This document shows, piece by piece, positions 1 to 6,687 of a stretch of 11,462 bases of DNA (positions are counted from its first letter, which is position 1; every line of letters begins with the position of its first letter). Made by a program: the position numbers and the translations under genes. Below the pieces are notes generated by a model. It was given only the letters and a program-made list of their open reading frames with translations. It had not been told where the DNA came from and ran no database searches. This DNA is from Pseudomonadota bacterium. GTDB taxonomy: Bacteria > Pseudomonadota > Gammaproteobacteria > Xanthomonadales > Rhodanobacteraceae. Location: assembly GCA_023412995.1 (NCBI GenBank), contig JAEZQS010000071.1, positions 1-11,462 on the forward strand. The letters are read 5' to 3'.

Positions 1-4
1 GGTC

Positions 5-29
5 GGGGGAAACCCCCGCGGGGGGGGGG
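5..29. repeat. Low-complexity G/C tract with a ten-G run
   Basis: This short tract contains GGGGG-AAA-CCCCC (5-17), a perfect 5-bp stem with a 3-nt loop, followed by the palindrome CCCCCGCGGGGG (13-24) and an uninterrupted run of ten G at 20-29. It lies outside any gene, downstream of the secreted-protein gene. Such runs are prone to slippage and sequencing error, and it sits at the window edge, so its exact length is uncertain. Confidence 0.5.
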
Positions 30-53
30 CGGGCCGCCCAGGCGGCGGGCCCC
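26..53 (-). terminator. GC-rich hairpin just past the secreted-protein gene, possible terminator
   Basis: An imperfect inverted repeat lies 8 nt beyond the stop codon of the gene ending at 61. The outer arms are GGGGC (26-30) and GCCCC (49-53), followed by a 2-nt mismatch on each side. The inner arms are GCCGCC (33-38) and GGCGGC (41-46). It is well placed to end the minus-strand transcript. There is no T-run after it on the minus strand, only a C-tract, so it is not a canonical intrinsic terminator. It may act as a 3'-end stabilising hairpin or assist Rho-type ending. Confidence 0.35.
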
Positions 54-60
54 GATCAGG

Positions 61-2061
61 TTACTTGCCGCGGACGCTGATGGCGCTGGCCGTGCCCGGC
101 ACCAGCGTCGCCACCTCGTAGAACGCCGGCGATCCGGCCTCGGCCACGCCGAGGCGCGCGGTGCCGCTGGTCGGCGGACGGTTGGTGGTCACCGAGAACG
201 AATACAGCACGCCCCAGTCCAGCGGCTTGGGCATGGCACTGGTTCCGAAGGTCGGCGTGCTGAAGCCTGCGCCGCTGGTGTCGGTGTTCCACTCGACCTG
301 GCCGTCACCCACGTGCGCGCGCCAGTTGTAGCCCGGATCCTTCTCGCCCGCATTGCCTGGCACGGCCGAGACGATGGCACCGGCCGGCACCGGGATGCTG
401 AAGGCGTCGAAGCCGTGGTTGCTCACCACGCGCAGGTTCGGCTCGCTGCCCTGGGTGACGGCACGGGCGAAGTCGAAGTTCATCACCGCGTAGTCGTAGC
501 GCCAGCGGTTGTTGCCGAGCGAGGTGACCTTGACCGCGACCTTGGCGTGGCCTTCCGGCGAATCGAGTTCGGTGTTCATCGCGTTGGCGCCCGGATTGGC
601 CGGATTGACCCAGCGGTCGATGGCCGAACCCAGGGCGTAGCCGGTCGCGCCCGAAGGCGTCCACTGGGAGCCGGTGAACTGCGGGTTCACCGATTGCGTC
701 GCCATCGAGTTGTAGATGTTGATGTCGTCGCGCGCGATGTACCAGGACTCGAACAGGAAACTGACCCCGTCGCCATTGGTGTGGCGAAGCTTGGACTCGG
801 GGATCTTCATCCGCTGGGTCCAGCTGTCATTGCCCGGGTCATTGGAGCTGCCGTTGCAGTCCGGGTCGAAGATGGAACCGCAGCGTCCCCACTGGCCGGT
901 TCCGGCGATGATCTCCGAACGCGGACCCATGTCCCAGGGGCTGTCGTTGTTGCCGGTGCCGTAGGTGTCGGTGCAGCCGCGTCCGAGCGAGTGGCTGTTG
1001 TTGCAATTGTCCGCGCAACCGCCGTTGACGGTGAGGAAGGCGTGCTTCACGCCCGAGCGCCCGATCTGCGAGATGCGGCCGTCCGCCTCGATCCGGTACA
1101 GGTTCCAGATAAGGAACGGGTGCTGGTCGTTGCCGTACGGCTCGCTGTTGCCGGAGAACTTGCTGTACCAGGCGACATTGGCCGTATAGAGGGCCGAACT
1201 CGTGCCCAGCGGGTCGCCTGCGATGGTTGCCTGCAGCGTGCCGTCGTTGATGTTGTTGCGCAGGGTGGACGAAGGCACGAACGAGGCGGTGCCGTTGCCG
1301 GTCGGGCCGGTACAGCTGTTGCAGCCGGCCGAGCTCACGGACACGTTCTGCATGAAGAGGTCGGCTTCGTAGGTGGCGCCGGGGACGCCCGGCACGGCCA
1401 CGCCCGGCCACGGATAAGGCGTGCAGACGCGCTCGATGCTGTCGCCGCCGACACCCGTGACGTTGACCTCGGTGTTGAGCGCCATGTCGCCGAGCTCGTA
1501 GCCGGACACCTCCGGCGCGCCCAGCCGCTGCGCGAGCTCGGGCATGATGCGCAGGTCCGCCGCGCGGATCGCCAGCGTGCGGTTGCCGTCGACCAGTTCG
1601 AACATGATGCGGTCGGTGAAGAACCACACCTTGCCGTCGCTGCTGACCACGTCGAGAATCTTCGGGTCGTTCGCGCGGACGCGCAGGGTGAAGTCGCGCA
1701 GATCGATCGTGCTGCCGTCCCGCAGGCGCATCACGTAGCCGCCACGCATCTGCAGCGAGCCGCCATCGAAGTGCTGCAGCGTGGCGTTGTGCACGCTGAA
1801 CTCGAGGCCGCCGCTCTCGCGCAGGCCGAACCAGTCATGGCCGCGCGTCGTGTTGCCGGCATCGCGGCCGCTGGTCGTCACCGTGACGCCGAGGTTCTCC
1901 AGCAGCGTCGGGTTCCAGCGGATGCCGATCTCGCCACCCCACGCCGACCACGTCTGCGCCGCGCTCGCGGCCTGCGCGTGGTTGGCCGAGTCGATCACGC
2001 CCGCGTACGCACTTCCGGCACACGCCCACGCGATACCGAGAACCAGCGTCAACTTCTTCAT
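61..2061 (-). CDS. Secreted cysteine-rich protein of unknown function, 666 aa
   Basis: I do not recognise a named family. The frame is open upstream to 2217, but the ATG at 2061 begins a clear Sec signal peptide: MKK, a hydrophobic core, then cleavage after AYA at about residue 20. The mature protein looks like three parts. Residues 40-200 are hydrophilic and strand-rich. Residues 210-470 hold all eight mature cysteines (213, 247, 250, 349, 353, 363, 394, 402), enough for four disulfides, and an Asp/Asn/Gly-rich stretch (about 398-412) that could bind calcium. Residues 495-655 resemble, from memory, a repeat-like beta domain in secreted proteins of Xanthomonadales and Planctomycetes (motifs RWRYDYAVMNFD and DWGVLYSF). 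No transmembrane anchor or C-terminal sorting tag is seen, so it is probably periplasmic or extracellular. It lies 294 nt downstream of the pentaheme cytochrome gene on the same strand. The gene call is firm; the function is unknown. Confidence 0.85.
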   Translation of the reverse strand: MKKLTLVLGIAWACAGSAYAGVIDSANHAQAASAAQTWSAWGGEIGIRWNPTLLENLGVTVTTSGRDAGNTTRGHDWFGLRESGGLEFSVHNATLQHFDGGSLQMRGGYVMRLRDGSTIDLRDFTLRVRANDPKILDVVSSDGKVWFFTDRIMFELVDGNRTLAIRAADLRIMPELAQRLGAPEVSGYELGDMALNTEVNVTGVGGDSIERVCTPYPWPGVAVPGVPGATYEADLFMQNVSVSSAGCNSCTGPTGNGTASFVPSSTLRNNINDGTLQATIAGDPLGTSSALYTANVAWYSKFSGNSEPYGNDQHPFLIWNLYRIEADGRISQIGRSGVKHAFLTVNGGCADNCNNSHSLGRGCTDTYGTGNNDSPWDMGPRSEIIAGTGQWGRCGSIFDPDCNGSSNDPGNDSWTQRMKIPESKLRHTNGDGVSFLFESWYIARDDINIYNSMATQSVNPQFTGSQWTPSGATGYALGSAIDRWVNPANPGANAMNTELDSPEGHAKVAVKVTSLGNNRWRYDYAVMNFDFARAVTQGSEPNLRVVSNHGFDAFSIPVPAGAIVSAVPGNAGEKDPGYNWRAHVGDGQVEWNTDTSGAGFSTPTFGTSAMPKPLDWGVLYSFSVTTNRPPTSGTARLGVAEAGSPAFYEVATLVPGTASAISVRGK

Positions 2062-2086
2062 AGGTAAACCCCGATCATGATGGTTT
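2058..2086 (-). promoter_or_regulatory. Start-site hairpin and six-codon minigene before the secreted-protein gene
   Basis: On the minus strand AAACC (2086-2082) can pair with GGTTT (2070-2066) across an 11-nt loop containing the palindrome ATCATGAT (2081-2074). The GGTTT arm includes part of GGGG (2072-2069), the only Shine-Dalgarno-like purines before the ATG at 2061. In the same place a minigene, ATG at 2078 encoding MIGVYL, ends in a TGA that overlaps the gene's start as ATGA. Both features suggest possible translational control or coupling, but each is short and could be chance. Confidence 0.25.
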
Positions 2087-2258
2087 GCAGGCCGCAGCGG
2101 CCGTTCCAGGGAGGCACGACGTGCGCGCCGGTGATTCACCGCGTCCGCATCCCTCGCGGCAAAGGTCCCTGTCACACGGTCAGCGTCGCAGGTCGAAAGC
2201 CGGTCCGGCGGCACCATGGCACGCCGGCAGCGGGCTCATCGGCTCGTCGCAATCGACG

Positions 2259-2267
2259 AATCTAGCA
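2259..2267 (-). promoter_or_regulatory. Possible extended -10 box for the secreted-protein gene
   Basis: The minus strand reads TGC-TAGATT, an extended -10-like element (4 of 6 bases matching TATAAT, plus an upstream TG). The surrounding GCTAGNNT pattern is shared with the two plus-strand boxes at 4506 and 6675. No convincing -35 hexamer is present. A transcript starting near 2252 would carry a leader of about 190 nt. This would allow expression of the secreted protein independently of the cytochrome gene upstream. Confidence 0.3.
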
Positions 2268-2355
2268 CGCCGGCGGCGACCCGGCATGCTGCACGTGCAT
2301 CATCGCGGCAGGCGCCAGGAGAGGCGGACGCGGCGCGGGACGCGCAACCCCGACC

Positions 2356-4284
2356 TCAGGGCGTGCTGGCCGATGCCGTGCCGATCAGCTCGGGCGGCGA
2401 CTTGCCATATCCGGTCGGCAGGATCTCGCCGTCGAAACCGTCACCCAGCAGGCGGTCTTCCGGCGTCGGCTCGTTCCACAGGTCGTACATGTATTGTCCG
2501 CGGGTGCGCTCCTGCGGGCCGACCGTGAACGGCCGGTCCGGCGCGCCCGAGCACATCAGGTTCTCGCCCTCGGTGCCGTTGGCAACCGCCTCGTCGCGCA
2601 GGAACTCGATGTATTCCCTGCTCGCGGTCTGGTAGTAGAGGCGCGCGGTCGCCGTCAGCGGCCCGACGGTTCCAACCGGGACGGGAATGCTGTAGCTGGC
2701 CGTGTCGAAATTGACCAGCACGCCGGAGCCCGGCGAGGTTTCCGGATAATCGCCCCCTACCGGGCGCAGCTCGTAGCCATTCGGATCGGCCGCGGTGGCC
2801 GGGCGGAATCCCAGTGGCGGGATGCGGTTGTCCTTGGCGATGCAGTCGTTCAGGACGAAATGGAACATGGCGTTGCCTGCCGCATCGGACACGTCGCAGC
2901 TGCCCGTCCCGTTGTGGTTGAAGATGCCCTGCAGCACCTCGTAGACGCGCGCCTGCGGATCGTGCGACAGGATGCCACTCGACGGATCGTACGCCCCGCT
3001 CTCGAACACGAGCGCGCCGCTGGCATCCCTCACCTGCAGGTTGAGCCACATGCGGCGGCCTTCGCCGTAGCCGCTGGGCAGCTTGTGTCCGCTGTTGTTG
3101 GTCACCTTCACGCGCAGCACCAGCGTGCCGGCCCCGCTTCCCGGCGGGGTCCACGACTGGATGGTCGTTTCCACGTCGGCGGCGGTGCCGAGCAGCTCAC
3201 GTGCCCACTGGATGGTCTGCTGGAAGGAGGCGCTGCGCTCGGGGCCGCCCTGCTCCATGCCCTCGGCGTACTGCCCATCGAGGATGGCCGGGATCCAGGT
3301 GTTGCCGCCTACGAAGGCGTGCACTGGCAGGTTGCCGTAACGGTTCTGGTTGAACGTGCAGGCGCTGGCATTGGGGTCTTCCGCCTGCGGCATGTGGCAG
3401 GATTGGCAGGAAGTCTCCGGCGCCTGGGCGAACTGGCTTTGCTGCCACTCGGCGAATGTCCGCTCGATCGGGAAGGCGAGGCCGGTATCGGTGCCGTCCG
3501 CCAGCTTGAGCGTGCGGAAGGTGCCTTCGCTCGTATCCGGCGAGGTGACGTTGTGGCAGTTGCCGCAGATCGCGCTTTCGGTGTGGTACTGCGAATACAC
3601 CCACGGGTGCGGCGGTTCGGGGGCGCCATCGGTGTAATCGTAGGGGCCGTGGCGGCATGGCTCGCCGGCGTCGCCGCACGGCTGGTCGTCGATCCAGAAG
3701 TTGCCGTTTTCGGTGTAGCCCGGTTCGCCGTTCGGTCCTTCCGGCAACAGGCGATGGCAGAAATGGCAGGTCAGTCCGCTGAAATCGCTGTTGATGTCGT
3801 CGGGCGAATCGTAGGCACCCTGCAGCAGGCAACCCGCTGCCCCGGCTTCCAGCGTGCCCGGTGGCGGCAAGGGGTTGAAGCCTTCCTTCACCACCCGCCC
3901 GTCGAGCCAGCCACGCGGTGTGTGGCAGCGCAGGCAGAAGTCGCCGGCACCGGGCGCATCCTTGTTGGCCACGTCGAGCGCCGCCCAGAACAACGGGTCG
4001 CGCGTGGCATTGGCCATCATGCTGCCGGCCCAGGTGGAATACGGCCGGTACGCGAGCGCCGCCGGATCGGTGTTGTTGGAATGGCAGCTGGCGCACTGGT
4101 CCGGCGCCTGCAGGTCCAGGAACAGGCCCGGCTGCGTCCCGTGCGGCGTGAAATCCACCGAGCCGGCAGGCGCCAGCTGGCCGGAAATGGCGAGCCAGTC
4201 ACTGCCGGCGCTGGCTGCGAATGGCAGCGCCGCCAGCAGGAACAGGGCCAGGCGGGCGGCAAGGAGGAAGCGGGACTGTGGCAT
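2356..4284 (-). CDS. Secreted pentaheme c-type cytochrome, 642 aa
   Basis: The protein has five CXXCH heme c sites at residues 64-68 (CASCH), 117-121 (CLRCH), 173-177 (CHFCH), 240-244 (CGNCH) and 293-297 (CQSCH). The ATG at 4284 gives a standard signal peptide (core LLAARLALFLLAA, cleavage near ASA at about residue 26). An in-frame ATG at 4317 would add 11 residues and has a slightly better AGGCG upstream, so the start is uncertain. His48, 212, 226, 234, 322 and 400 are candidate distal ligands. Motifs such as GSMMANATRDPLFWAAL, SGHKLPSGYGEGRRMWL and YHTESAICGNCH match, from memory, a widespread multiheme cytochrome family of Proteobacteria. The C-terminal half (from about residue 385) looks beta-rich and heme-free. 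It is probably a periplasmic or extracellular electron carrier or redox enzyme; substrate unknown. It is transcribed divergently from the glycosyltransferase gene and lies upstream of the secreted-protein gene. Confidence 0.9.
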   Translation of the reverse strand: MPQSRFLLAARLALFLLAALPFAASAGSDWLAISGQLAPAGSVDFTPHGTQPGLFLDLQAPDQCASCHSNNTDPAALAYRPYSTWAGSMMANATRDPLFWAALDVANKDAPGAGDFCLRCHTPRGWLDGRVVKEGFNPLPPPGTLEAGAAGCLLQGAYDSPDDINSDFSGLTCHFCHRLLPEGPNGEPGYTENGNFWIDDQPCGDAGEPCRHGPYDYTDGAPEPPHPWVYSQYHTESAICGNCHNVTSPDTSEGTFRTLKLADGTDTGLAFPIERTFAEWQQSQFAQAPETSCQSCHMPQAEDPNASACTFNQNRYGNLPVHAFVGGNTWIPAILDGQYAEGMEQGGPERSASFQQTIQWARELLGTAADVETTIQSWTPPGSGAGTLVLRVKVTNNSGHKLPSGYGEGRRMWLNLQVRDASGALVFESGAYDPSSGILSHDPQARVYEVLQGIFNHNGTGSCDVSDAAGNAMFHFVLNDCIAKDNRIPPLGFRPATAADPNGYELRPVGGDYPETSPGSGVLVNFDTASYSIPVPVGTVGPLTATARLYYQTASREYIEFLRDEAVANGTEGENLMCSGAPDRPFTVGPQERTRGQYMYDLWNEPTPEDRLLGDGFDGEILPTGYGKSPPELIGTASASTP

Positions 4285-4420
4285 GGCGGGATCGACGGCA
4301 GCGGCGAAGGGAGCCATCCGGCGCAAGCGCCTGGACGCGGACGCACTCCGGTGAATCCGGCGCCGCGACGGCGCGCGCTGCGCGATGTGCGATCCGGAGG
4401 GATGGAGCGGGCCCCGCCCG

Positions 4421-4449
4421 AGTGTATTGCCGGCTTGTGGATTCGTCCA
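4421..4449 (-). promoter_or_regulatory. Sigma-70-like promoter for the pentaheme cytochrome gene
   Basis: On the minus strand TGGACG (4449-4444, four of six matches to TTGACA) is followed by a 17-nt spacer and TACACT (4426-4421, four of six matches to TATAAT). Transcription would start near 4414, giving a leader of roughly 100-130 nt depending on which start codon is used. It is the best -35/-10 pair in the divergent region 4285-4517. I see no clear operator in that region. Confidence 0.45.
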
Positions 4450-4505
4450 CGGCCGCTGCCGCGGGTCCGGCCCTCGCAGGCTGGCGCGCTGCAAGCGATC
4501 CGCGC

Positions 4506-4511
4506 TAGCGT
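4506..4511 (+). promoter_or_regulatory. -10-like TAGCGT box implying a leaderless glycosyltransferase mRNA
   Basis: TAGCGT, within GCTAGCGT, ends 6 nt before the ATG at 4518. A transcript begun at normal -10 spacing would start at or next to the A of that ATG. No Shine-Dalgarno sequence is present (GTGGCCGG precedes the start). No -35 hexamer is recognisable. The same arrangement occurs before the gene starting at 6688. Confidence 0.4.
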
Positions 4512-4517
4512 GGCCGG

Positions 4518-6623
4518 ATGACCACGCCCGCTGCCTTCCACCCGCGCCTGCTGGACCCCATTGCCGATGCCATCGAACAGGGGCGCCCGGAACAAGCGGC
4601 CGCGGCAGCGCACGACCTGCGCCGACGCTACCCGGGAGAGGCGGAACCGGCGCGCCTGCACGCGATCGCCCTGCTGCAGGCCGGCCAGGTCGATGCGGCC
4701 CGCGCGGCGCTGCTGCAGGCGCGCCAGCTGGCGCCGCGCTCGATCGAGATCCTGTGCAACCTCGGCAGCGTGCTGCTGGCAAGCGGCGACGCCCACGGCG
4801 CGGTGACGGCATTGCAGCAGGCGGAACAACTCGCGCCAGGCCATCCGGCCGTCCTCGCGGGGCTCGGCAACGCGCGCCGCGCGGTCGGCGATCTCGCCGG
4901 CGCGCGCCAGGCCTACGTCCGCGCGAGCGCAGCGGCACCCGGCTACCTGCCCGCCTGGCTCTACCGCGCGGGGATCCAACTGGCGCTGGGCGCGGCGCCC
5001 GAAGCGGAGCGCCTGGCGCGCCACGTGCTGGCGCTGGCGCCCGGCCATCCCGAAGGCCTGCTGCTGCTCGGGCACGCGCTGGCGGCGCAGGGCCGCCATG
5101 CCGATGCCGCGGCAGCCTACGAGGAAGGCGCGCGCGCGGCGCCGGAGGATGCACGGTTTCCCTACCAGCAGGGACTGATGGCGGAAGAACGGCGCCAGCT
5201 GCCGCTGGCGGCGGTAGCCCATGCGCGTGCGCTGGCGCTCGATCCCGCTGCGGACCACGCGCTCGGCCAACTCGTGTTCCTGCGCCGGCAGCTGTGCGAC
5301 TGGCAGGACCTCGAGGCACTGTCGGCGCGGCTGCGGGCACGGGTAGCCGCCGGCGGCGAAGGCATCGCGCCATTCGCCTTCCTGGCCGAACCTGCTTCGG
5401 CGGAGGAACAGCTGCAGTGCGCGCGCACGTTTGCCGCAACCATCGAGGCGAAGGCGGCGCCCCTGCGGGCGCGGCTGCCGCGCGGCGCGCGACCGGTGGA
5501 TGCCGCTGCGCCCCTGCGCGCAGGGTTCGTGTCGAACGGGTTCGGCAGCCATCCGACCGGCTTGCTCACCGTCGCCCTGTTCGAGGCGCTGCACGCGGAG
5601 CGGCAGGTCGATGCGCACCTTTTCGCCACCGCGCCCGACGACGGCAGTCCCATTGCCCGCAGGCTGCAGGCCGCGTCCGCCTGGCATGCCGCCGACGGAC
5701 TGGCGCCAGCCGCGCTGGCCGAGCGTATCCACGCCCAACGCATCGAGGTGCTGGTGGACCTGCGCGGCTATGGCGGCGGCAGTTCCGCCGAGGCGCTTGC
5801 GCTGCGGCCCGCGCCGGTGCAGGTCGGCTGGCTGGCCTACCCCGGCACTTCCGGCGCGCCCTGGCTCGATTATGTCATTGCCGATGACGTGGTCCTGCCG
5901 GAGTGGCTGCGACCGGCGTTCTCGGAAACCGTGCTGTGGCTGCCGCGCTGCTTCCAGCCATCGGACCCCACGCGCGACGTGGGCAGCCCGCCACCCCGCG
6001 AAGCCTGCGGTCTGCCCGCGCAAGGCATGGTGTATGCCTGCTTCAACAACCGCTACAAGATCAATCCCGCGACCTTCGCGCGCATGCTGGCGGTGCTCCG
6101 TGGCGTCCCCGGCTCGGTGCTGTGGCTGCTGGCAGGCACCGAGGAGGCCGACGGGCGCCTGCGCGCGGAAGCCGCGCAACGTGGCCTCGACCCGGCACGG
6201 CTGGTGTTCATGCCCAAGCTTCCGCACGCGGAGTACCTTGCGCGGTACCGCCACGCCGACCTGTTCCTCGACAGCGCACCCTATGGCGCGCACACGACGG
6301 CGTCCGACGCGACCTGGGCCGGGTGCCCGGTGTTGACCGTGCCGGGGCGGACGTTCGCATCGCGCGTCGCGGCCAGCATCAACCACCACCTCGGGCTGCA
6401 CGAGCTCAACCTGGCCGACGACGGCGCGTTCGTGGCGTCCGCGGTGCGCCTGGGCCGCGACCGGGCCGCACTCGCCGACCTGCGCGCGCGCCTCGCTGCA
6501 CGTCGCAGCGACAGCGGCGTGTTCGACATGGCGGCTTTCGCACGCGATTTCGCCAGCCTGCTGCAGCATGCCGCGCAGCGCCATCGCGCCGGGCTGCCAC
6601 CGGCCGCGCCGCCCTTCCCGTGA
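4518..6623 (+). CDS. TPR-domain O-GlcNAc transferase-like glycosyltransferase (GT41, SPINDLY/OGT family), 701 aa
   Basis: The N-terminal third is made of tetratricopeptide repeats in strict 34-residue register (about 43-76, 77-110, 111-144, 145-178, 179-212, 213-246, with a weaker one before). These form a superhelix that usually binds protein acceptors. Residues 333-690 match the split catalytic region of OGT: GFVSNGFGSHPTG with His345 (like the active-site His of human OGT), ALRPAPVQVGWLAYPGTSG at 428-446, CFNNRYKINP with Lys514 (nucleotide-sugar lysine), GAHTTASD at 591-597, and PGRTFASRVAAS at 609-620. No signal peptide or membrane segment is seen, so it should be cytoplasmic and transfer GlcNAc or another UDP- or GDP-sugar to Ser/Thr of proteins. 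Sugar and acceptor cannot be read from the sequence; no flagellin, adhesin or sugar-synthesis gene is adjacent. It is divergent from the cytochrome gene and 64 nt ahead of moaB. Confidence 0.92.
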   Translation: MTTPAAFHPRLLDPIADAIEQGRPEQAAAAAHDLRRRYPGEAEPARLHAIALLQAGQVDAARAALLQARQLAPRSIEILCNLGSVLLASGDAHGAVTALQQAEQLAPGHPAVLAGLGNARRAVGDLAGARQAYVRASAAAPGYLPAWLYRAGIQLALGAAPEAERLARHVLALAPGHPEGLLLLGHALAAQGRHADAAAAYEEGARAAPEDARFPYQQGLMAEERRQLPLAAVAHARALALDPAADHALGQLVFLRRQLCDWQDLEALSARLRARVAAGGEGIAPFAFLAEPASAEEQLQCARTFAATIEAKAAPLRARLPRGARPVDAAAPLRAGFVSNGFGSHPTGLLTVALFEALHAERQVDAHLFATAPDDGSPIARRLQAASAWHAADGLAPAALAERIHAQRIEVLVDLRGYGGGSSAEALALRPAPVQVGWLAYPGTSGAPWLDYVIADDVVLPEWLRPAFSETVLWLPRCFQPSDPTRDVGSPPPREACGLPAQGMVYACFNNRYKINPATFARMLAVLRGVPGSVLWLLAGTEEADGRLRAEAAQRGLDPARLVFMPKLPHAEYLARYRHADLFLDSAPYGAHTTASDATWAGCPVLTVPGRTFASRVAASINHHLGLHELNLADDGAFVASAVRLGRDRAALADLRARLAARRSDSGVFDMAAFARDFASLLQHAAQRHRAGLPPAAPPFP

Positions 6624-6674
6624 ATGGCATGCAACGGCGCAACACCGGTGCCGCCCGTGCGCTCCGCTGCACGC

Positions 6675-6680
6675 TAGGAT
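6675..6680 (+). promoter_or_regulatory. -10-like TAGGAT box before moaB
   Basis: TAGGAT, within GCTAGGAT, ends 7 nt before the ATG at 6688, placing the expected transcription start at 6687-6688. This suggests a leaderless or near-leaderless moaB transcript separate from the gene upstream. A second in-frame ATG at 6679 overlaps the box itself, so it is unlikely to be the start if this promoter is real. No -35 is recognisable. Confidence 0.4.
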
Positions 6681-6687
6681 GGATGGC

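Noticed and set aside
2002..2061. Lipoprotein signal in the secreted protein (Cys14 in AWAC)
   Set aside because: The lipobox lacks Leu at -3 and has Trp at -2, and a good signal-peptidase I site (AYA) follows at residue 20.
313..2067. 584-codon plus-strand open frame antisense to the secreted-protein gene
   Set aside because: The opposite strand carries a signal peptide and coherent protein; this frame is Arg/Val/His-rich filler produced by GC-rich codon use.
2062..2217. Extending the secreted-protein gene upstream to the ATG at 2217
   Set aside because: The extra 52 residues are Arg-rich and would place the signal peptide internally; the ATG at 2061 fits a normal exported protein.
2085..2528. 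Small plus-strand gene of 147 codons in the 2062-2355 gap
   Set aside because: It overlaps the cytochrome 3' end, has no ribosome-binding site and reads as Arg-rich noise.
2494..4521. 675-codon plus-strand open frame antisense to the cytochrome gene
   Set aside because: The opposite strand has five CXXCH motifs in one frame; this frame has no recognisable motif and is a compositional shadow.
4285..5439. Extending the cytochrome gene upstream to 5439
   Set aside because: The extension runs through the divergent glycosyltransferase gene and has the Arg/Pro-rich look of a shadow frame.
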